Part shown: positions 25,010 to 36,735 of the stretch, piece after piece
Layout of the letters: every line of letters begins with the position of its first letter
Numbering within the stretch: the stretch's first letter is position 1
Source: Saxidomus purpurata
Lineage: Eukaryota; Mollusca; Bivalvia; Venerida; Veneridae
Length of the DNA stretch: 64,000 bases
Reading direction: 5' to 3'
Assembly: GCA_022818135.1 (NCBI GenBank)
Contig: JAFMSR010000013.1
Span: 30,700,966-30,764,965 of the forward strand
The notes under the pieces: model-generated
Databases searched by the model: none
What the model saw: the letters and a program-made list of their open reading frames with translations, nothing else
Told to the model about the DNA's origin: nothing
Made by a program: the position numbers and the translations under genes

Positions 25010-25680
25010 AGGTAGTACACCCCTAATAAAAACCTCCATTTGAAACTCTTCAATTTTAATGAGCTAGCCTAGGTTGTTAAGCATTTGACTGAAGATCTTT
25101 TGAGGTTTTTGGGGGCGTAGGTTCGAATCCAGCCGGAACCCAAAATTTCTTTTTTTTACTTTTTCTTCTTTGTTTTCATTATTTTGCACTTTTCTTCATA
25201 TGTTTATATTGTTTTTAGACTAAAAAGAAATTAAATATTTTTTTACGAATTAGTATTAGCTTATTTGAAGATTTTATTACTTGTAGACACGTCTAAAATT
25301 GTCGATGGAGATTTTCGAAATGAAATTATTTGAAATAGAGACGGTAAAACATTGTGAATTTTTGGCATGCTGTTCCCAAAATGTTATAGATAATTTTTAA
25401 TATACAAAAAGACATGCCCCATTTCTAGAAAATGTAGATTTTTCCTAAAAACTTTAATGTTCAAAATTGAACATGGCCAAAAAAGTACATGAAAATTGTA
25501 ATACTATCTGATTATTTCATAAAAGTTTTATAAAACTTGTTGATTATATAGTAAATGGTGTGTAATTTCTGAAAGAAAATATAGTTCTTGTTACTCTGAT
25601 ACCAAACTGTACCAAATTTTTGAATAATAAATGAAATACATGTATTTTCCTATCTCTTGTGTGATGTCATTTTATAGATA
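25010..25680 (+). mobile_element. SINE-like repeat with a tRNA box B
   Basis: The head contains GGTTCGAATCC (25120-25130), the RNA polymerase III box B of tRNA-derived SINEs. An AAGGTAGTACACCCCTAAT block lies upstream at about 25010, and a T-rich stretch follows. The upstream box A is weak. The downstream end is not defined. Confidence 0.45.
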
Positions 25681-27140
25681 ATTCCAAAATGGGGGTAGGG
25701 AGATTACGCTTACCGACTTCTTTTAAGGTGGCAAGATTTACCTCCCCATTTTCACCTGGTAAAATTCTTACCGACTGCGACTGATTTTAAGAGGGAAGCA
25801 TTTACCTCCCCTGTTTCAATGGACATTGATCTTACAGACTTATTTTAAGATGGAAAAAATAACTTTCTCTCTTTTAGGGACATCACTCATACCGACTTCT
25901 TGTAATTTTAAGATGCAAGACTTAATTCTGGTGTTTCAGGGGACATCACTCTTACTGATTTATTTCAATATTGTACTAATTACCTCCCCTGAGTCAGGGG
26001 ACATCTTACTTACATATTTTTTTCAAGATGGCAAGATATCTTCCCCTATGGGGATATCACACGTACCGACTACTAGTAATTTTATGATAATTTTAAGATG
26101 CAAGACAAACTTCTGGTGTTTCAGGGGACATCACTCTTACTGATTTATTTCAATATTGTAATAATTACCTCCCCTGATTATGGGGACATCTTTCTTACAC
26201 ATTTATTTCAAGATGGCAAGATTTTCCTCCCCTATTTCAAATGACATCACACTTATCGATTCATTCCATGACAAGATTTACTTTCCCTGTTTCAGGGGAC
26301 ATCACTCTTACAGACTTCTTTCAAGATGGCAAGACATATCTCTTTTTTTCAAGGGACATTACTCTTATCGACCTATTCTACGATGGTAAGATTTATCAGG
26401 GGATATAACTCTTACCAACTGATTTAAGACGGCAGAATTCACCTCCCCTACTTCAAGAGGCATTTATCTTACGGACTTATTTAAAAATGGCAAGTTTACT
26501 CTTACCGATATATTTTATGCGGTAATATTTACCTCTCCTGTTTCGATGAACATCACAGTTACCGATTTATTTTAAAGTTTTATATCTATCTCCCCTGTTT
26601 CAGGGGACATCACTCTTACTGATTCATTCTTGGATGGCAATATTTACCCTAAATGCTTCAGGGGACATTACTCTTACATACATATTTCAAGATGGCAATA
26701 TTTCCCTCCCCTTTTTCAAAGTACATTACTCTTATCGTCTTTTTATTAGCTTATTAGGAAATATTTATGTCCTTTTGTTTCAGGACACATCATTGTTTTG
26801 GCTTCTTTCAAGATCGCAAGATGGCTTATGGCAGGGGAGGTCACACTTACCGACTGATATTAAGATGATAAGCTTTATTTTCCCAGTTTCAGGGGACATC
26901 ACTGTTGCCGTCTCATTCTACAATGGCAGTATTTACTGTTATTAATATTTAATTCCCCTGTTTCATGCGACACCATTCTTACCGACTAATTTTAACCAAA
27001 CGAGATTTATATCGCCTGTTTCAATCTTATTAAAATTATCAAAAGTAACCTCCTCTGTTTTTAGGTGCATCAGTCTCAACAATTATGTTATAACCGCAGA
27101 AGTTACCACCTTGTCATAGCGAGCGTCACTCTTTCCAACT
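25681..27140. repeat. 58-62 bp satellite array with a higher-order repeat
   Basis: About two dozen diverged units built on TCAGGGGACATCACTCTTAC, then CGACTTATTTCAAGATGGCA, then AGATTTACCTCCCCTG. Intervals between GGGGACATC blocks are about 56-62 bp. A three-unit block at about 25909-26000 is repeated almost unchanged 186 bp downstream, indicating higher-order amplification. The ORFs at 25826-26945 are translations of the array. Confidence 0.85.
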
Positions 27141-27870
27141 TACATAGTTGTTGGGAATAATACCCTTACGTTATTACAAAATATTTTATGAACTGTGGGG
27201 CAGATTTTGAGAAAATGAGTGTGACCTCATACATACATCAAACTGGACTCCTGTTTTCGTTTGAAAATTGCAAATTCTGATGATAATAAAGTCAGGGAAA
27301 TTGTCAGGGAGGGATAAGACCGACAACTAGACCCCTTTATTATAGGATTTGGAGGCGAGGGAAGTTTAAACCCTTCGTGGTATATCTATAATGGTTTGTG
27401 TTCCTATCCAAGGTAAAAAGTGACATTCTGTCCTTATACGGTATTATAGATTAATTATGGCCTCGTTGAAACAGCTCAGTTGATTATAATCAAAGCACTA
27501 CAATTACTGACATATCGACGTCTTCAAACAACAGAAGAGGTAGTTAACGCTCATGGAATTTTGCTCTGTTTTTCTTTAGCACAGTAGCTTGTCATTTTGT
27601 ACAAGTATTGCACAATGTCTCTATGCTTTTCTTCTATGAGAATCAAGCCCCACCCTAATTATCTATTCATTTCAATGCAAATGCTGTTTGTAGTGTGAGA
27701 CAAAGGCAGTTATGGGTTCATATTACAGAAAAAAAACTAGAGCTATTACTAAACGGAATTAAAATACACCCACAAATGTGATTTGTCACAATGAATGATC
27801 ATGATGTAATGATTCATTACCCTAACCTCAATAATTATCTAATTAACCAAGATAGCTGAAATACAATTTA
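27141..27870. other. no gene recognised
   Basis: Unique-looking AT-rich sequence with no supportable ORF. Confidence 0.4.
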
Positions 27871-28830
27871 TACTCATCATCTTGATATGGTGAACATTTG
27901 ATCCAAGTTTCATGAAAATTCTTCGAATGGCTTGGCAGATACAGTCTAATGACTTAGACCCTTAATTGTGACACTGACCTTAACTTGGCATATTTAATAA
28001 TCTGAAACATTTGACCTAATTTTCATGTACATCTTATAATGGGGTAAAGGAGGTATAGTCTGTGTCCTTGGCCTTGATCGTATCCATGAGGTAGCATTTC
28101 GACCGAACTCGAACAAAATCCGTCAAGAGGTTTAGGAAATATACTCGCATGACCTTTGACGCTAAGTGTGACTTAGACCTTGAGTTGCAGGGTTGGGACA
28201 TGGACCCTGCACACCGTCTTATTAAGATGAACATTTTTCCGAGTTTCATTTAAATCCTTCAGGGGGTTAAAAAGAAAATGGGACAGACATGAAAAATGAA
28301 TTACCCCTACGTGAGACCATGACATTGAGCAGACGGTGTTGAAACATGCGTTCTGCAGTTCATCTTAATAAAAGATAAACACTTTTACAAACTATCATGT
28401 AAACCATTCAAGGGATACATTTTGTATAGTGAGAAGATACAGAATGGACACAAATAAAACAAATGACTCCTAAGTGTGACCTTCATCTTGGTCCAGAGGG
28501 GTTAGGACATGGATTCTGCATTTTACCAAAATTCTATTAAAAATCCTTCAAGGGGTTCAGAACATGTTTAGTGGACACCAGTTATACCAATGATCCCTAA
28601 GTGTGCCCTTGAACTTGGGGCAAGGGGGTTGGAACATTCATTAGATATGTCGCTTTGATAAGATGAACATTTGACCCAATTTTTAAGTAAATCCAACAAG
28701 CAGTTAAAGAGATATGGAGCGGACACAAAATCAACAGACTGATCGATCAACATGCCGACCGACTGACCATCGGACAAGCAGACTCCTGTATACCCCTCCC
28801 CCAAAACTTTGTTAATGGGGTATATCATAA
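27871..28830. repeat. diverged tandem repeat ending in TACCCCTCCCCC
   Basis: Several units carry CCTAAGTGTGACCTT-like, GGGGTTAGGACATG-like and AAATCCTTCAAGGGGTT-like blocks at spacings of roughly 125-190 bp. The array ends with CCGACCGACTGACC and a stretch of TATACCCCTCCCCC with GGGGTATAT, a pattern common in bivalve repeats. Minus-strand ORFs 28034-28249 and 28568-28828 are by-products. Confidence 0.55.
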
Positions 28831-29500
28831 ACTTATTGCTGCAGTTCGCGAACGCTCCCTTGAGATAAATATGCTTAATTCTGTAATACAGAAATATAAC
28901 CTGTACTCACCTAGCAACTGGATTTAAAAGTATAAAGCAAAAACTACCTGCTCTAACTTGCATGGTCAAGTGGTGGTAAGACATGATTTTTTCACAGTAT
29001 ATTGAATCAGATCTCCTCTTTAAAACTAGTTTAATGAAGATGTGAAGACTATATTGTGCATTTGCAACATTGTATTCTGATTCTTAATCAACAATTAGTC
29101 ATCATTTTTAATTAATGACTAACCGATAGGAACTGGTCGATTTTACAGATCCTACACAGAAAAATGTAGGCAGATAGTGTTTAACCTTACACATCAATAG
29201 CGGGGTTTAATCAAAGCACTGAAAGTGCTGTCTGCAAAATTGGGCACAAGGGGATTTTTCTTACATACAATGAGTGATCATTTGTGTCAGTACTTGTTTT
29301 GGTTACTATCCGTTTATTTTAACCACCAACCTGCAGTTCATTGATAACACATCATGTTGCTGTTGTTTTAATTTTTTCAAAAACATAGTTTTGCTTGAGA
29401 CTTTTGACGAAATAAAATACAGTGCTTTTAAATTGTATGTAACCAGTTTTGTTTATGAAACATCCTTCAGGAATACGTAACACGACCTACTCGTCTATTA
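28831..29500. other. no gene recognised
   Basis: It includes a 68-codon ORF (29274-29480) without recognisable features. Confidence 0.4.
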
Positions 29501-29504
29501 TTTC

Positions 29505-29700
29505 ACGAAGATCCGCCTCTGTGGTCTAGTGGTTAAAGAAGCTCACTTGAAATCACTGTAACCTCCGACTTTGTCTCTTTAAGTAGGGAAGTTGGCAGCG
29601 ACTTGCGAAGATTCGGAGCCTAGTACTGGAACTTTCTAGAACGATGTTAGGGAAACTAGCTGCCTATTAAACTAACCAAATAATGTACTTTTGAAGTGGA
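29505..29700 (+). mobile_element. tRNA-derived SINE fragment
   Basis: A box A-like TGGTCTAGTGG at 29522-29532 sits in a tRNA 5'-half-like context (GCCTCTGTGGTCTAGTGGTT). No clear box B follows, so only the 5' half is tRNA-like. The downstream body is uncharacterised. Confidence 0.45.
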
Positions 29701-29767
29701 CGTTTAACTCCTACAACAACGATATCCGATCAGAAATCATAACAGAAAGCAAATGCAGCATTTTGTT

Positions 29768-29885
29768 TCTGAAAGGGATATACCCTATAACTGATGCCAA
29801 ACGAAATAACCTCCAAAAAATAATTGATAGAATCTATGGAAGTACATGTATTATATCTTAACCTAAAAGTTTCAGCCGATTTTTG
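29768..29885 (+). repeat. partial copy of the 58.6-kb MITE (left part)
   Basis: AAGGGATATACCCTATAACT, then GATGCCAAACGAAATAACC, corresponds to the left end of the element at 58593 (AAAGGGACATACCCTATAAC, then GATGTCAAACTAAATTGCC). Confidence 0.6.
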
Positions 29886-31160
29886 AAAGTATTTCACTAA
29901 TATGTTTTAACAAAATTCAAACTAATATTTTTGTTGATTTTTCACAACCGCACCACATCGGCAGTTCGCACCCCACAGTTTCATTTCATCACATTTTGTG
30001 TTGGTAATTAAGGAGAGATAACCACCCGTGTAAGTAGTCTATTAGCCTTACACTTTAATTTACTTTAAGAAATCCTTTGAAAAGCTTAATATTAAACCAA
30101 GGCTTATTCTTAGAGCCTATAATACTTTGAAACTTAAGTAGGCTACACAAAATATTTAGTGTTCTCTTACCATTTTTCATCGGTTTGCACCATTCAAATT
30201 TTATGAATGGACGCGTTGTGAATGAAATACGAAAGTTTTGATAACGTGATCGCCGATCTAAAGATAGACTGCATATTGATAACTTTCCTCAAAACGATGT
30301 TTATGTATACATGTACACGCCGTTAATCTTTTTAAAAGTATAACTGGCTGATATTGGAGTGAGGGACATACTTTTTGAAGTTCGTATTGCTAGTTGCTCT
30401 ATAATTGCAGAATGAGTTATGTTTACACAGTCGCTGATATGTAAACGCGAGCTTTATGTATTGGCGGATCAATTGATTATGTGTACAAGACTGCCTGATG
30501 GCGTAGTAATTAATATTTTATGAATTTCGCTTCCGTTAGTATTACAATGATTTACAGCATCAACACATATATAAGGCAACGAAAATGACTTTTAACCTAT
30601 TTTTAAGCCGAGTTCGCAAACACGTTCCCAACACGTTTAAGCAAAAGCCGATCTTCTTTGCAGGCGAAATGGGAAGCCTTTGGCTGTTCAAACTGTCAGG
30701 GGATAACGCTGAGTCGTTTTCAAAATTACCTACTAAAACTACTCCGTCTATATTGCGTATGAATAGGTTATCACCACAACAGGCATGGCCAAAAGAAAAA
30801 GACAAGTGTAGCTAAAGATACAATCCAAAGTTCTCAATTCTACTAAACACTGTTGTCACTTAATGATATAATGAGACAGGGTGATCATGCATATCTCTGC
30901 TTCATACTACCAAGAGCATGTGTAAAACTTTATGATACAGTACATGCTTTGCAAAACTTCCTGATTTTGGACAACAGTATATCAATTTGCCACTGGTTAA
31001 TAGTTTCTTCCAGTTCTTCAGCTAGATATTTAAATATTTAGTTGTTTTAAAAAATCAAGTACAACATTTGCTTATGTAGGCATCCGTTATTATTTTGCAG
31101 ATTTTCACAAAACTAAGATATCTATCTATGTGTACATGTAGAAGCTTATATATAGTAAAA
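29886..31160. other. no gene recognised
   Basis: ORFs of 76-81 codons on both strands at 30560-30815 overlap almost exactly. Neither has a recognisable motif, so neither is called. Confidence 0.4.
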
Positions 31161-31164
31161 TGCT

Positions 31165-31440
31165 CAGAACGGATGGTGCGGTGGTCGAGTGGTTAACGCT
31201 CTGGACTACTAATTCGGAGGTCCCCGGCTCGAATCCCGGCCGGGGCACTGGAAATTTCACAGACGCGCTGTCAGGAGTCTTACCAAGTTCATCAAGGGAG
31301 AAGTCCAATGGTCGGGACTTAAACAAAATCAAAGAAACAAAGCGCTCAGACGATACTGATGATTAACCATGTGCATAAAAGAAACTCGCCACAATACTGG
31401 GTGATGCCCTCAGGGGTCTAACCCGAAAACGATATAGTCT
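31165..31440 (+). mobile_element. tRNA-derived SINE (complete head)
   Basis: The head has box A TGGTCGAGTGG (31182-31192), an anticodon-arm-like region, and box B GGCTCGAATCC (31226-31236), with CCCGGCCGGGG after it. The T-stem pairs only with a shifted loop, so it is not a functional tRNA. The body runs to a possible end near 31440. ORFs on both strands here (31126-31366) are by-products. Confidence 0.65.
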
Positions 31441-31507
31441 TTTGTCGCATGCCAAAGTACAATACGGTGTTCTATAAAACGACGCCAGGTGTCAATCAAA
31501 TTTCCGT

Positions 31508-31735
31508 GTGGAGCCGCCGTGGCGCAATGGTAGCACGTTCGCCTCAGGATCGGAGGGCCCCGGGTTCGATCTCTACCATCGTCATGTCGGTAGTGTCCTT
31601 AGGCAAGACACACATAATTCCACATTGCCTCTCTCTCTTCGAGGTTGATTCCATCTGGAATGAGTCTCGAGAGCGATTAATCTAAGTTGTAAGAACTTGT
31701 TTGCAACCGAGAATAAATAAATTAGTATATGTAAT
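31508..31735 (+). mobile_element. tRNA-derived SINE, GTGTCCTTAGGCAAGACAC family, copy 1
   Basis: Box A TGGCGCAATGG is at 31520-31530 and box B GGTTCGATCTC at 31563-31573. The body carries GTGTCCTTAGGCAAGACAC (31593-31611) and CATTGCCTCTCTCTCTTCGA and ends in an ATAAATAAAT-rich tail. The body motif resembles the conserved CCTTGGGCAAG core seen in MIR/L2-related and other SINE tails. A second copy lies at 43163. Confidence 0.7.
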
Positions 31736-31739
31736 CAAA

Positions 31740-32705
31740 TGATTTCAATACCAATCAAAATTGAGCTTTACCTACAACAAAGAAATGCACGTGGAAAACG
31801 TTTTTAAAATTAGTGGATTTTTTGTTATAAATACTCCAACATCAATCAGAAGGGCGAGGTTATCGCATCACTGGTGTCATGTTAATTCCTAGTATCAACA
31901 TTTGCCAGATCCCAGTTTGAATATTATCAAAATATACAAATTTTTCTATAACATGTTTATGGTTTTTGGGCCAGACAAAGTTTAAAAAAAAAACAGTCAT
32001 TGCACAACCTTATGAATATGGTGGCATCACAGTGCTTCACGTGGAAACAATCATGTCAGCACTTAAAGTCACTTGCTTAAAACGATATCTAAGTTAAAAT
32101 ACACAATATTTCAAATCCCTTATGTTAAAAAACCTATTTCTTGAGGATGTTATAACATTTGAATGTGATTTCATAAAAATAAATTGCACACTGAGAAGAA
32201 AATATTTTGGAATAATGTTTTCCAACTTGAAGGATATGTAAGTTTCAGCACGCAACTTGTTAAATCTTGGAGTGAATTTTGTTCCTTACCAGTTTTGCTT
32301 ATTAATTTACAATTATAGTGGGATCTAGCTATTACTTCCCCAAGTTCTGAAAAAAAGGAGTGAAACATGTTACTGATATTTTGGATAGCAACTGTAACTT
32401 TCTTTCTTTTAACAATTTTACTAATTTGTATAATAAACAGACTTTTTAAAATATCAAAGATACAAACTTTTTAAAATATCGAAGTATCATTGAACAAACC
32501 AGAGGGTTTTTACAGAAGTTAAGATTCCGGCAAGACGCCATAAAGCAAAAAATTAAACCAAAAAAACATTCTTTTCAGCCAATGACAGTTAGGATTATAA
32601 ATAGCAAAACAAAACGCTGTAGGTGTATTTATGACTATATGTTAAAACAATGTTTTTTCCTGTTTCTAATAGGAAATAGAGGGACATATTAAATTTAAAT
32701 GTAAG
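31740..32705. other. no gene recognised
   Basis: AT-rich, with a short direct repeat CAAACTTTTTAAAATATC-like at 32440-32480. No supportable ORF. Confidence 0.4.
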
Positions 32706-32713
32706 GTTAACGA

Positions 32714-32835
32714 ACGTTTTTTCGTGTTATAACATCTGCAGAATTCCAAGGGATGGTTGGTGTCCGAGCCCGTTAGGTCGAGGGCACCAACATATGCCGA
32801 GGGTGTCTGCAGGTACTATAACATGAAAAAAGCGT
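32714..32835. repeat. nested hairpin at the start of a dispersed repeat
   Basis: Outer arms (32715-32741 and 32808-32834; TTCGTGTTATAACATCTGCA against CTGCAGGTACTATAACATGA) enclose inner arms GGTTGGTGTCCGAGCCC and TCGAGGGCACCAAC. Both stems are imperfect. ORFs across it (32727-33125) are by-products. Confidence 0.6.
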
Positions 32836-33650
32836 ATTCTAGCATAACAAAAATCATAAAAATAAGAATAAACGCTCTTACTGTTACGACATTCAACAAT
32901 GCGCGGGACAACGTCCGTTTTGTTTACGGTGTTACATCGGTCATTTTTGTCCCATTTGATTCTATGGTAATTATAGCACTTTTGCACATTTCCTGTGACT
33001 TTCACAACAAAATTCAAGCAATCAGCTGTCCATATTTCTCATCTTCATCATTATCACAGTCAATCTACACCAGAAAAGTTACATGGTCAACAATGAACTT
33101 TTTTGCTATCACTCAATATCTGTAGACACTGTACACATTTCCAATACACAGCTGTCATGTATGCTGGCGCGGAATAATATTTGAACTCTTCCATCACAAA
33201 ATGTAGTCCTGAAGAAGACAAACAAAACTAATGTTAGAGTAATCAGAAATGGCCAAATATTTACAGAACAACAATAAATGCAACTTACATTTCATCAAGC
33301 CATCCACAGACAGCTCTAAAATGGAGACTTCAAATCTTCAAAGAACTACTTCCTATGGTACAATGAGCCGGAAGTACTTGTTGACCGGTGTCACACCTCA
33401 CGTCATATTTATGACGTCACCAGCGGTTTGAGCCCGGCACAGTTGACGCCGTACTTGATGAAAGACTTGGGAGACAGGTCTATTGTTTAAGATGGCCCTG
33501 AAATGCGTATAAATGAAAACGGGTTATAACGGCGCGTGAATCTTCCCGTTTACACATGCTTTTTCTCCTGTTAAAACACCGGCAAAATATGTAAAAATAG
33601 CACATTTTATGTTAGAATTATACTTTAAATTGTTAATACATATACAAATC
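32836..33650. other. no gene recognised; probably repeat body
   Basis: TCACGTCATATTTATGACGTCA at 33398-33420 is an inverted TGACGT pair. No supportable ORF. A related GGGTTATAACGGCGCG motif lies at 33522. Confidence 0.35.
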
Positions 33651-33654
33651 CTCT

Positions 33655-34110
33655 TTTGGTGTAACAAAAGATCCAAAACTACAATGGTTTCAGTTTAAAA
33701 TAAATTATAGAATTATTGGTACAAATTATTTGTTGGAAAAATGGGGATAAAGAATGAAATCTGATGTTCAAACAAAAACCATTGTGCATTTCCTTTTTGA
33801 TTGCCAAATATCAAATTCAGTATTGGATGAGGTTAAAAGATGGATAAATACAAAATGTCCAAATGTTGACACAAGCTGTTATAAGCTAATGGAAATTTGA
33901 ACATAGCAGCTATAAATATAATCCTGATTGCTAAATACAGCATATATCTGTTTAAAATGATAAACATATTTCCCAATTTGCAACCGTTTGTTACTCTTAC
34001 TAAGTTTCTTATGAGGGGAGAATTGTACCTCAAACAGAAACAGAAACATGAATAAATTTGATAAAACATGGAATAAATATATGTCATTGATTGATAATAA
34101 TGAACGAGAT
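33655..34110 (+). pseudogene. degenerate LINE ORF2 C-terminal fragment
   Basis: In plus-strand frames one can read DPKLQWFQFKINYRIIGTNY (from about 33672), then after a break HFLFDCQISNSVLDEVKRWI (about 33790-33850). These match the conserved region downstream of RT in many non-LTR retrotransposons (pattern W-F-Q-x-K/R-I-x-x-R-I-x-G-T-N-x-x-L, then H-x-F-x-x-C-x...W). Stops and frameshifts occur within 450 bp, the upstream zinc-finger cysteines are not recognisable, and no RT core precedes it. It is therefore an old 5'-truncated, decayed copy. The minus-strand ORFs at 33833-34130 are shadows. Confidence 0.55.
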
Positions 34111-35072
34111 GTGTCAGCGGGTCTTTTCAAGTACCTGCATTGTTTCTTTCTCGTTTTTATGCACTAGAGAAGAGATACTAGTACGTTAACCCGAGTGTAA
34201 CTCTGACTGGACTTTCTCATTTATATTTTTTCTCTTTTAGTTAAAAATAAGTTATATTGGTCAAATGAAACGTAACTTATGTAACATATAAAAAACATGC
34301 TCCGCAGAGTTGTCTTCCATTCAACATTTTGTTACAATTTACTTCCTGTATTATGAAGTATTCAATCTTGCATTTCGCTCCATTTCTGCAAAGGGTATTC
34401 ATTAAGATTTCTAAATATGAAGTAAAGATGAACAATGTCGTAGAGAAAATATCCCTACATATAAAGTTCACCTTCTCTTTTCGTTTCTCTTATTTTCTGT
34501 CGGCAAGGATTGTAATCACTAGCCATTTCAACAATTCTTTCATTATCAATCATTCACTCAATCAGTCGTCAAGTAGAAAAAGTATGCATTTTTTGTAATT
34601 ATAACCCATATAACAGTCCAAGTCACACGATCTTAATCAATATTATGTATTCATTCAATATTCCGCATTATATCATTCACTAGTTCAATAGTCAACGAAT
34701 CCATCACTTACTCAATCATTGTATTTATTCAACATTCAGTTCAGGTGACACATACGGGCGGGTGAACAGTGTATAGATGTCTATAAAGCGATAATGTCTC
34801 TCTGTTTTACTATGTAAAATATTTCATTAAAACTTTATATATAGTTTCAAAATAGTTTTTCTTTACTTAATGAAATTTGTAATTTTTTCCCGACTTTGTG
34901 CAAAAAGCCGTTTTATGCAAAGTTCAGCATACGCGTATAGACGGACGAACAATGTAACCATTATAATGTTTTAATGCACTTAAGTTCCTCTATTGAACCA
35001 TGTTATATTTATAATTTAGTCTTCAATTAATGGCTTCAAATATGTAACTGAAATATGTGCAATATATATATA
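34111..35072. other. no gene recognised
   Basis: Overlapping ORFs on opposite strands at 34277-34598 are not supported. 34540-34740 has many loosely repeated TCATTCA/CAATCA words. Confidence 0.4.
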
Positions 35073-36168
35073 TTTATAATACCGCAGATAAATTTGATAG
35101 ATTCTGATTGGTCAAGAGCCCCTGTATATGAGACCGTATACACCGTGAGCAATCCCGTCTCCCATTTGGAGCCTCATCGGTTTTACCTTTTCTGATTGGC
35201 TAGAGAAACTCTGTAAACATTGTTTACATTCAAAACAAAATGGCCGCCGTTCCACCGATTCAGTTTCTTCAGCGACGTTTGTAAGCACTGCACATGTCGT
35301 TTGGAAAAATAAATCAAATTCATAGACATTAAAACTTACATTGATGCTATCTTTACCTTCGTTTCTCCCGAGTCAAAACGGGTTACGGACATGAAATCTC
35401 ATTTCAGTCGATCAAGTTCACCATGAACATGAATCCTAGTGGCAGTGGAACATTGTTTTTTGAAAATGAAAACACTGTCATTGACACTAATAAGTACTCT
35501 TCGAATTAATGGTATTCCTTTCTGCAACGAACGGCTGCTGACAGGACATTCATGTACAAATTCAACCCCTGGAATGACGAAATAAAATACCGCCAGATCA
35601 GAGGAAAATCTGAAAACAAATGTCCTTTTCTATCCTGTTAATGCATCACTACTGTAGTCCTATTTCACTTGTCTTGAAATATGTGAAGTCCTACTCCAAT
35701 AAAACGCTGTTTATCCTTATTTTGTGTCACATCAATAACTCAAAGCCGAAGTAATAAATTAAAAAGAAATCTGTGTTTATCCAGTCCACACGCTACAAAA
35801 ATGTCTGCCAAAACTGTCTCGGTGACGTAGACTTGAACTGATGACGTAATAGATTCGAAATGGGACCTGTTAAACGGAAATTAATTATTATGTGACTGCA
35901 AATAATAGAAAATGCCATGCTATACTTTGCTCTAGGGTCGAAAACACCGTAAGGCACAGGATTATTTTTCTTTCTATTGAATTACTGAGAAAAAACTAAG
36001 ATCGGCTGATTACGAGCGCCGTACGGAATCATACGAAGGTAAAGGAATTGGGGGCTCCCATGGGTATCGGCTTTTTGTCATTTATAAATATAACAGCAAT
36101 ATTTCGACAATTTTGTTGACAATTCAGGTAGTTATCTTGTCTTTCAAACAAATCTGCGGTATTATAAA
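35073..36168. mobile_element. 1.1-kb TIR-bounded element without transposase
   Basis: TTTATAATACCGCAGAT at 35073-35089 is perfectly inverted at 36152-36168 (17 of 17). The interior has two ATTGG (inverted CCAAT) motifs (GATTGGTCAAGAG and GATTGGCTAGAG), then ATGGCCGCC at about 35240. It has no long ORF. A clean target-site duplication is not evident, so the exact ends are provisional. Confidence 0.5.
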
Positions 36169-36171
36169 TTC

Positions 36172-36309
36172 GTTATACAGATTCTTGACGGTGTATACGG
36201 ACTCGTATAGCCTGTTCGTGCCGATATAAACCCTCGCCTAACGGCTCGGGCTAATATCGGCACGAACAGGCTATACGAGTCCGTATACACCGTCAAGAAT
36301 CTGTATAAC
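36172..36309. repeat. perfect palindrome, 56-bp arms
   Basis: 36172-36227 and 36254-36309 are exact reverse complements over 56 bp (checked base by base). They are separated by a 26-nt loop that can itself pair partly (CCCTCGCC with GGCTCGGG, two mismatches). It abuts the TIR element on its left and the LINE fragment on its right. The arm word CCGTATACACCG also occurs at about 35132-35143 inside the TIR element. Confidence 0.95.
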
Positions 36310-36378
36310 TAATAATATATAAAATAATATGTTTTAGGTTAACAATTCGAGTAGATTGTCATCTTATACAATTTATGA

Positions 36379-36735
36379 ACATTCATTCGAGATGGAAAAT
36401 ACCTTAAACATGTAAACACTAGTAAGTACAAAATATCGCTCACAAAATTTAGGCTGTCGTCACATAACTTAGAAATAGAAACAGGGAGACATAACATACC
36501 GAGGGAAAATAGAACTTGTCGTCAGTGTAGCATGAATGTCTTAGAAAACGAATTTCATCTATTGTTAGTTAGTCCAAAATACTACAACTTACGTAGGAAA
36601 TTTCTAAAATCGTATTATTGCCGTTGGCCAATGATACAGAAGTTCGAAAATTTAATGTCTTCTACAAACAAACAAATACTTAATTATTTAGCTAAATTTA
36701 TATACTCTGCTTTTAAAGAAAGAAACAACACGTAA
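36379..36735 (+). pseudogene. LINE ORF2 C-terminus (5'-truncated)
   Basis: This frame is open from 36379 to TAA 36733-36735. It has TKFRLSSHNLEIETGRH, then a CCHC-type zinc knuckle CRQC-x8-EFH-x4-S in which the last expected Cys is Ser (LLLVSP), then YYCRWPMIQKFENLM and a basic aromatic end. This layout is typical of the C-terminal end of bivalve non-LTR retrotransposon ORF2. The segment is about 118 codons, whereas a complete ORF2 is about 1000 residues; the RT and endonuclease are missing. The family call comes from pattern memory; the clade is not assigned. Confidence 0.65.

Noticed and set aside
25826..26945. Three ORFs of 69-105 codons with repeated sequence
   Set aside because: They are translations of the 58-62 bp satellite.
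30560..30815. Overlapping 76- and 81-codon ORFs on opposite strands
   Set aside because: Neither has a motif or splice context that favours it.
31165..31250. Possible tRNA gene
   Set aside because: The T-arm does not pair normally and a SINE body follows; it is a tRNA-derived SINE head.
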